A DNA stretch of 64,000 bases from Pseudomonas lini (GCF_964063345.1 NZ_OZ061318.1:1736001-1800000); one strand, 5' to 3'. Shown: positions 9,736 to 21,412, numbered from the stretch's first letter. The notes: generated by a model not told the origin, from the sequence alone. Made by a program: numbers and translations.

Positions 9736-10119
9736 ATGAGCGAATTGCGTTTTACTGAAGATCACGAATGGCTGCGCACCGAAGCTGATGGCACCGTCAC
9801 CGTCGGCATCACTGCTTTCGCACAGAACGCCCTGGGCGACGTGGTTTTCGTACAACTGCCTGAGCTGCAGTCCTACGACAAAGGCGCTGAAGCCGCCACC
9901 GTGGAATCGGTAAAAGCCGCCAGCGGCGTGTACATGCCCCTCGACGGCGAAGTGCTGGAAGTGAACCCTGCGCTGGACAGCAGCCCTGAACTGGTCAACG
10001 AAGATCCGCTGGGCGAAGGCTGGTTCTTCCGCTTCCAGCCAACCGACGCCTCGGCTGTCGGCCAACTGCTGGATCAAGACGCTTACGACCGTCTGATCAA
10101 AGCCAACGCCGAAGCCTGA
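9736..10119 (+). CDS. gcvH: Glycine cleavage system H protein
   Basis: Carries the aminomethyl group of glycine on a lipoyl arm between the P, T and L proteins. The length is 127 residues. The lipoyl-lysine site [12 protein letters not shown] places the modified lysine at residue 60. A ribosome site (TTAGGAG) precedes ATG. First gene of the operon, 11 nt before gcvP, downstream of the sigma54 promoter. The operon is the GcsR-dependent one; other gcv copies may exist elsewhere in the genome. Confidence 0.96.
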   Translation: MSELRFTEDHEWLRTEADGTVTVGITAFAQNALGDVVFVQLPELQSYDKGAEAATVESVKAASGVYMPLDGEVLEVNPALDSSPELVNEDPLGEGWFFRFQPTDASAVGQLLDQDAYDRLIKANAEA

Positions 10120-10130
10120 GGAGCGCTGAC

Positions 10131-12998
10131 ATGACTCAAGTACTTCCTGTTTCTGTAAATCTGAGCACCGCCAACGAATTCATCGCGCGCCACATCGGCC
10201 CGCGTGCCGGCGACGAGCAAGCCATGCTCAACAGCCTGGGCTTTGACTCCCTGGAAGCCCTGAGCGCCAGCGTCATTCCCGACAGCATCAAAGGCACCAG
10301 CGTCCTCGGCCTGGAAGACGGCCTGAGTGAAGCGGACGCCCTGGCGCTGATCAAATCCATCGCCGGCAAAAACCAGCTGTTCAAGACCTACATCGGTCAG
10401 GGCTACTACGGCACTCACACGCCGTCGCCGATCCTGCGCAACCTGCTGGAAAACCCGGCCTGGTACACCGCCTACACCCCGTACCAACCAGAAATTTCCC
10501 AGGGCCGTCTCGAAGCGCTGCTGAACTTCCAGACCCTGATCAGCGACCTGACCGGCCTGCCGATCGCCAACGCCTCGCTGCTCGACGAAGCCACCGCCGC
10601 TGCCGAAGCCATGACCTTCTGCAAACGCCTGAGCAAGAACAAAGGCAGCCACGCGTTCTTCGCCTCGGTGCATTGCCACCCGCAAACCCTCGACGTGCTG
10701 CGCACCCGTGCCGAGCCGTTGGGCATCGACGTGGTGGTCGGCGATGAGCGCGAACTGACTGACGTGACGCCGTTCTTCGGCGTCCTGCTGCAATACCCGG
10801 CCAGCAACGGTGACGTGTTCGACTACCGCGAACTGGCCGAGCGCTTCCACGCCGCCAATGCGCTGGTCGCAGTCGCCGCTGACCTGCTGGCCCTGACCGT
10901 ACTGACCCCGCCGGGCGAGTTCGGCGCCGACGTGGCCATCGGCAGCGCGCAACGCTTCGGCGTGCCGCTGGGCTTTGGTGGTCCGCACGCGGCCTACTTC
11001 TCCACCAAGGACGCGTTCAAGCGCGACATGCCAGGCCGTCTGGTCGGTGTTTCCGTAGACCGTTTCGGTAAGCCGGCCCTACGCCTGGCCATGCAGACCC
11101 GCGAGCAACATATCCGCCGCGAGAAAGCCACCAGCAACATCTGCACCGCCCAAGTGCTGCTGGCCAACATCGCCAGCATGTACGCTGTGTACCACGGCCC
11201 GAAAGGCCTGACGCAGATCGCCCAGCGCATTCATCACCTGACCGCGATCCTCGCCCAAGGCTTGAGCGCATTGGGCCTGACCGTCGAGCAAACCAGCTTC
11301 TTCGACACGCTGACGCTCAAGACCGGCGCGCAAACAGCTGCCTTGCACGACAAGGCGCGTGCTCAGAAGATCAACCTGCGTGTTGTGGATGGCGAGCGTC
11401 TGGGTCTGTCCCTGGACGAAACCACTTCGCAAGCTGATGTGGAAACCCTGTGGGCCCTGCTGGCAGACGGCAAAACCCTGCCTGACTTCGCCGCATTGGC
11501 CGCAAGCATTGAAAGCACGATCCCGGCCGCTCTGGTTCGCCAATCGCCGATCCTCAGCCACCCGGTGTTCAACCGCTATCACTCCGAAACCGAGCTGATG
11601 CGCTACCTGCGCAAGCTCGCCGACAAGGACCTGGCCCTGGATCGCACCATGATCCCGCTGGGTTCCTGCACCATGAAACTCAACGCCGCCAGCGAAATGA
11701 TCCCGGTGACCTGGGCCGAATTCGGTGCCCTGCACCCGTTCGCCCCGGCCGAGCAAAGCGCCGGTTATCAGCAGCTGACTGATGAACTGGAAGCGATGCT
11801 CTGCGCTGCCACCGGTTACGACTCGATCTCCCTGCAACCGAACGCTGGTTCCCAAGGTGAATACGCTGGCTTGCTGGCGATCCGCGCCTACCACCAGAGC
11901 CGTGGCGAAGACCGTCGCGACATCTGCCTGATCCCCTCGTCCGCCCACGGCACCAACCCGGCCACCGCCAACATGGCTGGCATGCGTGTGGTCGTGACCG
12001 CGTGCGACGCCCGCGGCAACGTCGACATCGAAGACCTGCGTGCCAAGGCCATCGAGCACCGCGAACACCTCGCTGCGCTGATGATCACCTACCCGTCGAC
12101 CCACGGCGTGTTCGAAGAAGGCATCCGCGAAATCTGCGGCATCATTCACGACAACGGCGGCCAGGTGTACATCGACGGCGCCAACATGAATGCCATGGTC
12201 GGCCTCTGCGCACCGGGCAAGTTCGGCGGCGACGTGTCCCACCTGAACCTGCACAAAACCTTCTGCATTCCACACGGCGGTGGCGGCCCGGGCGTCGGCC
12301 CGATTGGCGTCAAGTCGCACCTGACGCCGTTCCTGCCGGGCCACGCCCAGATGGAACGCAAGGAAGGCGCGGTCTGCGCGGCACCGTTCGGCAGCGCGAG
12401 CATTCTGCCGATCACTTGGATGTACATTCGAATGATGGGTGGCGCGGGTCTCAAGCGTGCTTCGCAGCTGGCGATCCTGAATGCCAACTACATTTCCCGT
12501 TGCCTCGAAGAGCATTACCCAGTGCTGTACACCGGCAGCAACGGCCTGGTGGCGCACGAATGCATCCTCGATCTGCGTCCGTTGAAAGACAGCAGCGGCA
12601 TCAGTGTCGATGACGTTGCCAAGCGCCTGATCGACTTCGGCTTCCACGCCCCGACCATGTCGTTCCCGGTGGCCGGCACGTTGATGATCGAGCCGACCGA
12701 AAGCGAATCCAAAGAAGAACTGGACCGCTTCTGCGACGCCATGATCCGCATCCGCGAAGAAATCCGCGCGGTGGAAAACGGCACGCTGGACAAGGACGAC
12801 AACCCGCTGAAAAACGCACCGCACACCGCCGCGGAAATCGTCGGCGAGTGGACTCACCCGTACAGCCGCGAGCAAGCGGTTTACCCGGTAGCGTCGCTGA
12901 TCGAAGGCAAGTACTGGCCACCGGTCGGTCGCGTCGACAACGTCTTCGGCGATCGCAACCTGGTCTGCGCCTGCCCGTCGATCGAAAGCTACGCTTAA
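10131..12998 (+). CDS. gcvP: Glycine dehydrogenase (decarboxylating), P protein
   Basis: PLP enzyme that decarboxylates glycine and transfers the aminomethyl group to the lipoyl arm of GcvH. The 955-residue length is normal for the fused single-chain P protein. The PLP-binding lysine is Lys709 in [18 protein letters not shown]. The substrate/cofactor regions [12 protein letters not shown] and [12 protein letters not shown] are intact. It is followed by a GC hairpin and a REPIN before sdaA, the position where P. aeruginosa has glyA2. Confidence 0.97.
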   Translation: MTQVLPVSVNLSTANEFIARHIGPRAGDEQAMLNSLGFDSLEALSASVIPDSIKGTSVLGLEDGLSEADALALIKSIAGKNQLFKTYIGQGYYGTHTPSPILRNLLENPAWYTAYTPYQPEISQGRLEALLNFQTLISDLTGLPIANASLLDEATAAAEAMTFCKRLSKNKGSHAFFASVHCHPQTLDVLRTRAEPLGIDVVVGDERELTDVTPFFGVLLQYPASNGDVFDYRELAERFHAANALVAVAADLLALTVLTPPGEFGADVAIGSAQRFGVPLGFGGPHAAYFSTKDAFKRDMPGRLVGVSVDRFGKPALRLAMQTREQHIRREKATSNICTAQVLLANIASMYAVYHGPKGLTQIAQRIHHLTAILAQGLSALGLTVEQTSFFDTLTLKTGAQTAALHDKARAQKINLRVVDGERLGLSLDETTSQADVETLWALLADGKTLPDFAALAASIESTIPAALVRQSPILSHPVFNRYHSETELMRYLRKLADKDLALDRTMIPLGSCTMKLNAASEMIPVTWAEFGALHPFAPAEQSAGYQQLTDELEAMLCAATGYDSISLQPNAGSQGEYAGLLAIRAYHQSRGEDRRDICLIPSSAHGTNPATANMAGMRVVVTACDARGNVDIEDLRAKAIEHREHLAALMITYPSTHGVFEEGIREICGIIHDNGGQVYIDGANMNAMVGLCAPGKFGGDVSHLNLHKTFCIPHGGGGPGVGPIGVKSHLTPFLPGHAQMERKEGAVCAAPFGSASILPITWMYIRMMGGAGLKRASQLAILNANYISRCLEEHYPVLYTGSNGLVAHECILDLRPLKDSSGISVDDVAKRLIDFGFHAPTMSFPVAGTLMIEPTESESKEELDRFCDAMIRIREEIRAVENGTLDKDDNPLKNAPHTAAEIVGEWTHPYSREQAVYPVASLIEGKYWPPVGRVDNVFGDRNLVCACPSIESYA

Positions 12999-13007
12999 AC
13001 GAATGAG

Positions 13008-13034
13008 GGGGGCGGGTTTACTCGCCCCCATTTT
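13008..13034 (+). terminator. GC-rich hairpin after gcvP (terminator or attenuator)
   Basis: GGGGGCG (13008-13014) pairs with CGCCCCC (13023-13029), followed by ATTTT. The T-tract is short, so termination may be partial. It lies inside the gcv operon and could reduce expression of sdaA and gcvT. Confidence 0.6.
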
Positions 13035-13053
13035 CAAGAACACCACAAAATCC

Positions 13054-13158
13054 TGTGGGAGCTGGCTTGCCTGCGATGGCGGTGTGTCAGGCAACCGGGA
13101 TGCTGACTGACCCACCGCCATCGCAGCGATGCGGCGACCCGACAAGCCAGCTCCCACA
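13054..13158. repeat. REPIN, GTGGGAGCTGGC class, asymmetric, between gcvP and sdaA
   Basis: Same asymmetric variant as at 6085: the right arm carries the extra AGCGATGCGGCGACCCGA stretch. It occupies the gap between gcvP and sdaA. Confidence 0.85.
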
Positions 13159-13218
13159 GGATCGTATTTAGTCAAAAAATTTTCGCCAATTCCTATAACA
13201 AGAAACCGGAGAACAACC

Positions 13219-14595
<1,377 letters not shown>

Positions 14596-14628
14596 TGCGC
14601 GCATCTGCACTATTTTCAGGAGCTGGAT

Positions 14629-15753
14629 ATGTCCACCGAACAACTGTTGAAAACCCCGTTGCACGCACTGCACCTCGAACTCGGCGCCCGCATGGTGCCG
14701 TTTGCCAGCTACGACATGCCGGTGCAATACCCGTTGGGCGTGATGAAAGAACACCAGCACACCCGTGATCAGGCCGGTCTGTTCGATGTTTCGCACATGG
14801 GCCAGATCCGCCTGACCGGCGCCAACGCGGCCAAAGCTCTGGAAACCCTGGTGCCGGTGGACATCATCGACTTGCCGGTGGGCATGCAGCGTTACGCGAT
14901 GTTCACCAACGAGAACGGCGGCATCCTCGACGATCTGATGGTCGCCAACCTGGGTAACGACGAACTGTTCCTGGTGGTCAACGCGGCCTGCAAGGATCAG
15001 GACCTGGCGCACCTGCGCAAGCACATCGGTGACCAGTGCACCATCGAGCCGCTGTTCGAAGAACGCGCACTGCTGGCGTTGCAAGGCCCGGCCGCCGTCA
15101 CCGTGCTCGCACGCCTGGCGCCTGAAGTGGCGAAAATGACCTTCATGCAATTCGCCCGCGTGAAGCTGTTGGGCGTGGACTGCTTTGTCAGCCGTTCGGG
15201 CTACACCGGTGAAGACGGTTTCGAAATCTCCGTACCAGCGGTCAACGCCGAAGCCTTGGCTCGCGCCCTGCTGGCCGAACCGGAAGTGGCGGCCATCGGC
15301 CTCGGCGCTCGCGACTCCCTGCGCCTGGAAGCCGGCCTGTGCCTCTACGGCCACGACATGAATACCGAAACCACCCCAATCGAAGCGAGCCTGCTGTGGG
15401 CCATCTCCAAGCCTCGTCGTGCCGATGGCGCGCGGGCCGGTGGTTTCCCCGGCGCTGAAACCGTGTTCGCCCAGCAGCAAACTGGTATCAGCCGCAAACG
15501 CGTTGGCCTGTTGCCGCAGGAACGTACGCCAGTGCGCGAAGGTGCGGAAATCGTCAACGAAGCCGGCGAAATCATCGGCAGCGTGTGCAGTGGCGGCTTC
15601 GGTCCGACCCTTGGCGGTCCTTTGGCCATGGGTTACCTCGACAACGCTTATATCGGTTTGGATACGCCGGTCTGGGCAATTGTTCGTGGGAAAAAGGTGC
15701 CTTTGCTTGTAAGCAAAATGCCATTTGTTCCACAACGCTACTATCGCGGTTGA
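14629..15753 (+). CDS. gcvT: Aminomethyltransferase, glycine cleavage T protein
   Basis: Transfers the methylene group from the aminomethyl-lipoyl H protein to tetrahydrofolate and releases ammonia. Length 374 residues, with the N-terminal folate-binding fold ([13 protein letters not shown]) and the C-terminal barrel ([10 protein letters not shown]). AGGAG lies 9 nt before ATG. Last gene of the gcvH-gcvP-sdaA-gcvT operon; no strong terminator is visible just downstream. Confidence 0.96.
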   Translation: MSTEQLLKTPLHALHLELGARMVPFASYDMPVQYPLGVMKEHQHTRDQAGLFDVSHMGQIRLTGANAAKALETLVPVDIIDLPVGMQRYAMFTNENGGILDDLMVANLGNDELFLVVNAACKDQDLAHLRKHIGDQCTIEPLFEERALLALQGPAAVTVLARLAPEVAKMTFMQFARVKLLGVDCFVSRSGYTGEDGFEISVPAVNAEALARALLAEPEVAAIGLGARDSLRLEAGLCLYGHDMNTETTPIEASLLWAISKPRRADGARAGGFPGAETVFAQQQTGISRKRVGLLPQERTPVREGAEIVNEAGEIIGSVCSGGFGPTLGGPLAMGYLDNAYIGLDTPVWAIVRGKKVPLLVSKMPFVPQRYYRG

Positions 15754-16144
15754 TTGACTGTTTCTATAAGTAACGCGGTTGCGTTAACAGTGCACTAATC
15801 TGTAACGCAGCCGCCATAAAACAGTGCGTACGTTTCGTTTATGAACGTTACTTATAACGATCGAAAGCAACTGAACAACTCTATCGAATAAGCCTGCGTT
15901 AGTGCCCCCCTTGATTGTCACAACCCAAGGAAATCCGCGCCTTCGCAGGGCTTGTTTTTTCTCCCGTAGTTGGCGTAGAGTTTGTTCACTGTGTTTGCAT
16001 GGGTCGCTTGGAATCGTGACCTGGGCAGTAGCCTACAAGTTAGCTACATCCCGTTCGACGTCTTCTTACTCTCCTGCAACCAGCCCCAGTACTCTTTCAC
16101 AAGAAGGAGACTGTCATTCATTTTTGCGTCAAAGGAAATAAGAA
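15754..16144 (+). promoter_or_regulatory. Long leader region of the cold-shock gene with nested inverted repeats
   Basis: A 391-nt stretch with no credible gene. Outer arms TATAAGTAACG (15765-15775) and CGTTACTTATA (15846-15856) are a perfect 11-bp inverted repeat. Between them lies a hairpin with arms at 15775-15786 and 15803-15814 (GCGGTTGCGTTA against TAACGCAGCCGC, one wobble). The rest leads to an AAGGAAATAAGAA ribosome region. Long structured 5' leaders are known for cspA-type mRNAs, where they act as cold sensors; that role is inferred here. Confidence 0.55.
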
Positions 16145-16357
16145 ATGTCCCAACGTCAGAGCGGTACCGTCAAGTGGTTTAACGACGAGAAAGGTTTTGG
16201 TTTTATCACTCCAGAAAGCGGTCCGGATCTGTTCGTACATTTCCGCGCTATTCAGGGCAACGGCTTCAAGAGCCTGAAAGAAGGCCAGAAAGTGACTTTC
16301 GTTGCTGTGCAAGGCCAGAAAGGCATGCAGGCTGACGAAGTACAAGCAGAAGCCTGA
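16145..16357 (+). CDS. Cold-shock protein (CspA family)
   Basis: A 70-residue single cold-shock domain that binds single-stranded nucleic acid and acts as RNA chaperone. It contains [16 protein letters not shown] (RNP1 core KGFGFI) and the RNP2-like LFVHF. Charged C-terminus [15 protein letters not shown] precedes ATG and a strong terminator follows, so it is a monocistronic gene with a long leader. It belongs to the CapB/CspA-like group of pseudomonads; which paralog cannot be said. Confidence 0.95.
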   Translation: MSQRQSGTVKWFNDEKGFGFITPESGPDLFVHFRAIQGNGFKSLKEGQKVTFVAVQGQKGMQADEVQAEA

Positions 16358-16370
16358 TCTTCTGTAACGA

Positions 16371-16404
16371 AAAAGCCCCTGATACTGATATCAGGGGCTT
16401 TTTT
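16371..16404 (+). terminator. Rho-independent terminator of the cold-shock gene
   Basis: AAGCCCCTGATA (16373-16384) pairs perfectly with TATCAGGGGCTT (16389-16400), followed by a T-run. Confidence 0.93.
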
Positions 16405-16452
16405 GTGCGCACAAATCCGTAAAATGGCTTCTTTTTCCGTTCAGAGGCTGCC

Positions 16453-16941
16453 ATGTCGAAACACCTGCTCAACCCACAGGGCGACTTCCCCGCCGTCGGC
16501 CTGGGTCGTCGCCTGGCAGCGATGTTCTACGATTTTCTGTTGTGCACTGCCTTACTGATCGTCACCAGCGGCATTTATAAAATGACTCAGATGGCGATCA
16601 TCGGCGAAGAGAAAATGCACGCCCTGACCGAAGCCGGCGCGCTGGATGGTGATCCATTGCTGTCGACGGTGCTGCTGTTCGTGCTGTTCGGCTTCTTTGC
16701 CAAGTTCTGGACTTGGTCGGGGCAGACGCTGGGGATGCAGGTCTGGGGCATTCGCGTGCAAAACGCCGATGGCTCATCCATCAGCCTGTGGCAGGCGTTG
16801 CTGCGCTTTGTGGTGTCGATCGCGTCCTGGCTATGTATCGGGCTGGGGTTCTTCTGGTCGCTGCTCGACAAGCAGAAGCGCAGCTGGCATGACATCTACT
16901 CCAATACCCAGCTGGTGCGCATTCCAAAGAAAACCAAGTAA
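16453..16941 (+). CDS. RDD family membrane protein
   Basis: A 162-residue integral membrane protein with about three hydrophobic segments (near 18-38, 70-88 and 112-135). The RDD-type features are the N-terminal GLGRRLAAMFYDFLLC and the later WSGQTLGMQVWGIRV, LLRFVVSIASW and SWHDIYSNTQLV. The family has no single known function; members have been linked to ion transport. It stands alone between the csp terminator and a REPIN. A second, larger RDD protein lies at 58018 in another context. Confidence 0.85.
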   Translation: MSKHLLNPQGDFPAVGLGRRLAAMFYDFLLCTALLIVTSGIYKMTQMAIIGEEKMHALTEAGALDGDPLLSTVLLFVLFGFFAKFWTWSGQTLGMQVWGIRVQNADGSSISLWQALLRFVVSIASWLCIGLGFFWSLLDKQKRSWHDIYSNTQLVRIPKKTK

Positions 16942-16942
16942 C

Positions 16943-17031
16943 TGTGGCGAGGGAGCTTGCTCCCGCTGGGGTGCGCAGCGCCCCCAAAGCGGCTGCTGCG
17001 CAACCGAACGGGAGCAAGCTCCCTCGCCACA
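16943..17031. repeat. REPIN, GTGGCGAGGGAGC class
   Basis: Inverted arms TGTGGCGAGGGAGCTTGCTC and complement around a GC-rich spacer, between the convergent RDD gene and nadA. Probably serves as a bidirectional barrier. Confidence 0.9.
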
Positions 17032-17053
17032 ACAGCTCTCGCCACAGTAAGTA

Positions 17054-18112
17054 TTAGGCGTTTCCGGCCAACTTCATCCGCGCCGCCTGCGTGAAATCAA
17101 GCATCCGCTTCAACGGCCGCACCGCCTGCGGAATCAACGCTGGATCAACGAAGATCTCGTTGGTCCCTTCACGCAAGCTCTTCAGCGTGCGCTCAAGCGT
17201 ATTCATCGCCATCCACGGGCAATGCGCGCAACTGCGGCACGCTGCGCCGTTACCGGCCGTTGGCGCTTCGATAAAGACCTTGTCCGGGCACAGCTGCTGC
17301 ATCTTGTAGAAGATGCCGCGGTCGGTGGCGACGATCAGGGTCTTGTTCGGCAGACTTTGCGCCGCAGCGATCAGCTGACTGGTGGAACCTACCGCGTCGG
17401 CCAACTCGATGACGGCGGTCGGCGACTCCGGGTGCACCAGAATGGCCGCATCCGGGTACAGCGCTTTCATGTCTTCGAGCTGCTTGGCCTTGAACTCTTC
17501 GTGGACGATGCAGGCACCGTCCCACAGCAGCATGTCGGCACCGGTCTTGCGCTGGATGTAGGTGCCCAGGTGCTTGTCCGGGGCCCAGATGATGGTTTCG
17601 CCGTTATCCATCAGGCTTTCGACGATTTCCAGCGCACAGCTGGAAGTCACCACCCAGTCCGCCCGGGCTTTGACTGCCGCCGACGTGTTGGCATACACCA
17701 CCACCGTACGTTCCGGGTGCTGATCGCAGAACGCCGAGAATTCGTCCACCGGGCAACCCAGGTCCAGCGAGCAAGTCGCTTCCAGGGTCGGCATCAGTAT
17801 GCGTTTTTCAGGGTTGAGGATTTTCGCGGTCTCGCCCATGAACTTCACGCCGGCGACCACCACGGTCTTGGCCGGGTGAGCATTGCCGAAGCGGGCCATC
17901 TCCAGAGAGTCGGACACGCAACCACCGGTTTCTTCAGCCAGGGCTTGAATGACCGGATCGCAATAGAAGTGGGCAACCAGCACCGCGTCCTGAGCTTTGA
18001 GCTCCGCAGCGATGGCAGTACGGTAATAAGCCTCTTCCTCGGCGGTCAGCGGTTTGGGCTGCTTGGCGTCGAGGTGGGCTTGAACCAGAAGGCGTTCGGA
18101 AATCTGCGTCAT
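17054..18112 (-). CDS. nadA: Quinolinate synthase
   Basis: Condenses iminoaspartate with dihydroxyacetone phosphate to quinolinate in de novo NAD synthesis. The length is 352 residues. Conserved cysteines for the [4Fe-4S] cluster lie in [19 protein letters not shown] and [12 protein letters not shown]; other signatures are [15 protein letters not shown] and [13 protein letters not shown]. It is read leftward, next to tRNA-Lys but not clearly cotranscribed with it. An AT-poor gap of about 250 nt precedes it. Confidence 0.96.
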   Translation of the reverse strand: MTQISERLLVQAHLDAKQPKPLTAEEEAYYRTAIAAELKAQDAVLVAHFYCDPVIQALAEETGGCVSDSLEMARFGNAHPAKTVVVAGVKFMGETAKILNPEKRILMPTLEATCSLDLGCPVDEFSAFCDQHPERTVVVYANTSAAVKARADWVVTSSCALEIVESLMDNGETIIWAPDKHLGTYIQRKTGADMLLWDGACIVHEEFKAKQLEDMKALYPDAAILVHPESPTAVIELADAVGSTSQLIAAAQSLPNKTLIVATDRGIFYKMQQLCPDKVFIEAPTAGNGAACRSCAHCPWMAMNTLERTLKSLREGTNEIFVDPALIPQAVRPLKRMLDFTQAARMKLAGNA

Positions 18113-18307
18113 GTTCGCAAGACCTGCAGGCGCTTTCGCGCGAAAGTCGAGTATACACCCGGCTCCGGACCCTTCAGGGTACCGCCGGGAGAGTGAGTGT
18201 TCATCAGGCGTGGACAGTGTTGAAGCTGCGCAAGGCTACAGAATATCCCGTGGATGCAAAAGATGATTCTGACCTGCGTCACCCAGACTGAGCCGAGCTC
18301 AAATCGC

Positions 18308-18352
18308 AGGCAAAAAAAAACCCGGAAATCCTCACTTACGTGGGCCTTCCAG
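18308..18352 (-). terminator. Terminator after tRNA-Lys
   Basis: On the reverse strand CTGGAA pairs with TTCCGG (one G-U pair), followed by nine Ts (the A-run at 18312-18320). It ends the tRNA transcript. Confidence 0.7.
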
Positions 18353-18363
18353 ATTTTTTAAAA

Positions 18364-18439
18364 TGGTGGGTCGTGTGGGATTCGAACCTACGACCAATTG
18401 GTTAAAAGCCAACTGCTCTACCAACTGAGCTAACGACCC
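18364..18439 (-). tRNA. tRNA-Lys (anticodon UUU)
   Basis: The reverse strand reads GGGTCGTTAGCTCAGTTGG at the 5' end, then an anticodon loop CTTTTAA, a T-arm GGTTCGAATCC, and the acceptor strand ending ACGACCC-A-CCA with CCA encoded. The 7-bp acceptor stem GGGTCGT/ACGACCC pairs perfectly and the length is 76 nt. It lies downstream of queC in the same direction. Confidence 0.97.
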
Positions 18440-18502
18440 GCTGTGTGGTGGCGCGTATAATACTGATTTTTAAGGACTATTCAACACCTAATTTGAAATA
18501 AA

Positions 18503-19195
18503 TCAAAAATAAGGTGTTGGGTCAGTCACACCGGCCGCCGCAAAGCCTTCTGCACGCAGGCGGCAGCTGTCGCATTTACCGCAGGCACGGCCATTATCGT
18601 CTGCCTGATAGCAAGAAACGGTCAGCCCGTAATCGACGCCAAGCTTCACGCCGGCCTGAACGATCTGCGCCTTGCTCAGGTTCTGCAGTGGCGCCTGGAT
18701 GCGGAAGCCTTGCCCTTCTACCCCGGCCTTGGTCGCCAGGTTCGCCATGCGCTCGAAGGCTTCGATGAACTCGGGACGGCAATCAGGGTAACCGGAGTAA
18801 TCCACCGCGTTAACGCCGATAAAGATGTCACGCGCGCCCAGCACTTCAGCCCAGCCCAGCGCCAGGGACAGAAACACGGTGTTGCGCGCCGGCACGTAAG
18901 TCACCGGGATACCTTCACCCGGCGTTTCCGGCACATCGATGCTAGTGTCGGTCAACGCTGAGCCGCCGATACCGTTCAGGTTCAGGCCGATCACCTTGTG
19001 CTCGACCACACCCAAGTCTTGGGCAACACGTGCGGCGGCGTGCAATTCGGCGTGAGAGCGCTGACCGTAATCGAAGCTCATGGTGTAGCAGCTATAGCCT
19101 TCGGCACGAGCCATGGCCACGACAGTCGCGGAGTCGAGGCCACCGGACAGCAAGATGACCGCACGTTTTTCGGTGGTGTTTGTTTGTTCAGTCAT
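18503..19195 (-). CDS. queC: 7-cyano-7-deazaguanine synthase
   Basis: ATP-dependent conversion of 7-carboxy-7-deazaguanine to preQ0, on the pathway to queuosine in tRNA. The 230-residue protein has the PP-loop [10 protein letters not shown] near the N-terminus and four C-terminal zinc-type cysteines in [18 protein letters not shown]. The start at 19195 ([13 protein letters not shown]) is chosen because the longer reading overlaps queE. It follows queE with a 1-nt gap, so the two are cotranscribed. Confidence 0.95.
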   Translation of the reverse strand: MTEQTNTTEKRAVILLSGGLDSATVVAMARAEGYSCYTMSFDYGQRSHAELHAAARVAQDLGVVEHKVIGLNLNGIGGSALTDTSIDVPETPGEGIPVTYVPARNTVFLSLALGWAEVLGARDIFIGVNAVDYSGYPDCRPEFIEAFERMANLATKAGVEGQGFRIQAPLQNLSKAQIVQAGVKLGVDYGLTVSCYQADDNGRACGKCDSCRLRAEGFAAAGVTDPTPYF

Positions 19196-19196
19196 T

Positions 19197-19844
19197 TCAG
19201 CGCCCCGGCTCGTCATTCCAAAGATATTTATGCAGTTGCAATTGCAGACGCACAGGCAGATTGTCCGCCACCACCCAGTCCGCCAGATCACGCGCGTTCA
19301 GGTCATGGTGACTCGGCGAGAACAGGACTTCGCCGGCACGTTGATCCAGACCGTACTGAATCAGCTTGGACACGGCCCAGTCGTAGTCTTCCCGCGAGCA
19401 GATGACAAACTTTACCTGGTCGTTAGGCGTGAGCAGCTCGATGTTCTCGTAGCGGTTGCGGTGCGCTTCTTTCGAACCCGGGGTTTTCAGGTCGACGACG
19501 CGACTGACCCGTGGATCGACCGCTGAGATATCCAGCGCGCCACTGGTTTCCAGCGACACTTCATAGCCGGCGTCACACAACTGCTTGAGTAAGGGAATGG
19601 CATTCGGTTGCGCCAGGGGTTCGCCGCCCGTGACACACACATAACGCGGGCGAAAACCGGCGACTTGCTCGAGGATGTCGTCGAGCGTGCGAAGGGTGCC
19701 GCCAGTGAACGCGTAGGCGCTGTCGCAGTATTGGCAACGCAATGGGCAACCGGTCAGGCGCACAAAAACAGTGGGCAGCCCGGCAGTCCGCGTTTCACCC
19801 TGCAACGAGTAGAAAACTTCGGTGATTCTCAATGTGTCTTGCAT
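19197..19844 (-). CDS. queE: 7-carboxy-7-deazaguanine synthase (radical SAM)
   Basis: Radical-SAM enzyme making 7-carboxy-7-deazaguanine from 6-carboxytetrahydropterin. The CxxxCxxC-type cluster motif is in [26 protein letters not shown] is the SAM-binding motif. 215 residues from the ATG at 19844. A GTG three codons upstream is possible. It is adjacent to queC and downstream of the tol-pal-cpoB genes, though a terminator separates them. Confidence 0.94.
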   Translation of the reverse strand: MQDTLRITEVFYSLQGETRTAGLPTVFVRLTGCPLRCQYCDSAYAFTGGTLRTLDDILEQVAGFRPRYVCVTGGEPLAQPNAIPLLKQLCDAGYEVSLETSGALDISAVDPRVSRVVDLKTPGSKEAHRNRYENIELLTPNDQVKFVICSREDYDWAVSKLIQYGLDQRAGEVLFSPSHHDLNARDLADWVVADNLPVRLQLQLHKYLWNDEPGR

Positions 19845-19961
19845 AGTCGCCACGGGCGTAACAGCTAAACAGGCTGTCCGCCTCCGTCAGGCACTTCAAG
19901 GAACCCCGCCAACGCGCAGATCCCAAAAAGCGTGTTTCAGAAAAAGGGGATGAATTCTAAC

Positions 19962-19990
19962 GAAAAAACCCGCGACAAGCGCGGGTTTCT
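19962..19990 (-). terminator. Terminator after cpoB
   Basis: Arms ACCCGCG (19968-19974) and CGCGGGT (19980-19986) with the loop ACAAG; the A-run at 19963-19968 gives a T-tract on the reverse strand. It ends the tol-pal-cpoB transcript. Confidence 0.88.
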
Positions 19991-20010
19991 TCAAAACGGG
20001 TCAAGCACGC

Positions 20011-20856
20011 TTACATGCGCTGCAAGTCACGTTGCGCCAACTGAGCGGCGGAAGTGCCCGGATATTGGGACACAACCTGCTGCAGAATGCCTTTGACCCT
20101 GTCGGTGTGACCGAGGCGGCGTTCTACATCAGCGAGCTTGTACAGCGAATCAGGCACTTTAGGGTGCTTGGGGTACAGCTGCGAAACCTTGGCAAAAGCC
20201 TGACCTGCACCTTGCAGATCGCCTTTGGCCAGATTCACTTCACCCAACCAGTACTGAGCGTTGCCCGCGTATTGGCTGTTCGGGTATTTGCGCAGGAATG
20301 CGGCGAAAGCCTGGCTGGCCTTGTCGAAATCCTTGGCTTTGATCAGGTCGAAGGCTGCATCGTAATACAGTTTTTCCTTCGCCGGATCAGCCGGTTCGCC
20401 ACCCGCGGCAGGCGCTTGTGTGGAAGTGGCAGCGGCTGCCGCTCCTGCGCCGGCTGCTGCACCGGGGGCATTCAAACTGCCACCGGTGGAAGAATTATCA
20501 GGAGTCGCGGCTGGTGCAACGCCGGTTCCTATGCGCCGATCAAGATCCTGATATCGCTCCAGGTTCTCTTGCTTCATGCGCGCTACATCATTTTGCAGAA
20601 CTTCGATCACACCCTGTTGGCGTGAGATCTGCTCCTGCATCGATTGCAGTTGGTTGAACAGCTCGCCCTGTGCCGAGACAGGGGCCGAAACCCCTCCCCC
20701 GGCATAGGCGCCGTTCGTACCGTAACCCGCAGGCGGATAACTACTCCCGCTATTGTTATAGCCGGAGTTGTCCTCGACCACAGGAACCGCAGCCCACACC
20801 GCAAGCGGTGCGAGGCTGAGAGCCAAAACAGTTACAGCACGACGGCACGTTCGCAT
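20011..20856 (-). CDS. cpoB: Cell division coordinator CpoB (YbgF)
   Basis: Periplasmic TolA-binding protein that links outer-membrane constriction to septal peptidoglycan synthesis. 281 residues: signal peptide (about 1-22, ending AVWA-A), a coiled-coil trimerisation region (LFNQLQSMQEQISRQQGVIE), an Ala/Gly-rich linker (about 110-155), and C-terminal TPR-like repeats (KEKLYYDAAFDLIKAKDFD; YAGNAQYWLGEVNL; PDSLYKLADVERRLG). Directly after pal in the conserved order, 6 nt apart. Confidence 0.95.
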   Translation of the reverse strand: MRTCRRAVTVLALSLAPLAVWAAVPVVEDNSGYNNSGSSYPPAGYGTNGAYAGGGVSAPVSAQGELFNQLQSMQEQISRQQGVIEVLQNDVARMKQENLERYQDLDRRIGTGVAPAATPDNSSTGGSLNAPGAAAGAGAAAAATSTQAPAAGGEPADPAKEKLYYDAAFDLIKAKDFDKASQAFAAFLRKYPNSQYAGNAQYWLGEVNLAKGDLQGAGQAFAKVSQLYPKHPKVPDSLYKLADVERRLGHTDRVKGILQQVVSQYPGTSAAQLAQRDLQRM

Positions 20857-20862
20857 GACGAA

Positions 20863-21360
20863 TTACTTACGCAGTTCGACGCGACGGTTTTGAGCCCAGG
20901 ACTGCTCGTCGTTGCCGGTAGCAACTGGACGCTCTTCGCCGTAGGAAACCAGTTCCAGCTGAGCTGGGGAAACACCTTGCAGTACCAGGTAGCGCTGAAC
21001 GGCTTTCGCACGACGCTCGCCCAGTGCCATGTTGTACTCACGAGTACCACGTTCGTCGGTGTTGCCTTCCAGAACAACGCGAGCGCCGTTTGCTTTCAGG
21101 TCTTTGGCGTGAACGTCCAGAGCGCGCATGGCTTCTGGCTTCAGGTCCGAGCTGTCGTATTCGAAGTAGAAGGTGGTGATTGCGCGCAGAGCAGCTTCTT
21201 CGCTCAGGGAGCCGTCAACAGCACCAGTGTTAGCGCCGTAACCAGCGTTTGGATCAACAGCGCCTTCACCGGCGTTGTCGCCGCCTTTGGACGAGCAACC
21301 TACAGCTACAGCCATGGCCAGAGCCAGCGCAGCAAATTTACCAAACTTCAGCATTTCCAT
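20863..21360 (-). CDS. pal: Peptidoglycan-associated lipoprotein Pal (OprL)
   Basis: Outer-membrane lipoprotein that binds peptidoglycan and TolB. 165 residues with a lipoprotein signal ending AVAVGC (lipidated Cys22) and a C-terminal OmpA-like domain containing [24 protein letters not shown] lies 7 nt before the ATG. Between tolB and cpoB in the Tol-Pal operon; the 52-nt gap to tolB may hold its own promoter. Confidence 0.97.
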   Translation of the reverse strand: MEMLKFGKFAALALAMAVAVGCSSKGGDNAGEGAVDPNAGYGANTGAVDGSLSEEAALRAITTFYFEYDSSDLKPEAMRALDVHAKDLKANGARVVLEGNTDERGTREYNMALGERRAKAVQRYLVLQGVSPAQLELVSYGEERPVATGNDEQSWAQNRRVELRK

Positions 21361-21412
21361 CGTGAAACTCCTAATGAACCCCAGTGTGTTAAGTACAACG
21401 TGTAGCGCCGCG

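Noticed and set aside
15902..16141. Short plus-strand frames in the cold-shock leader
   Set aside because: No ribosome site, no recognisable sequence, and they overlap each other; the region fits a structured leader better.
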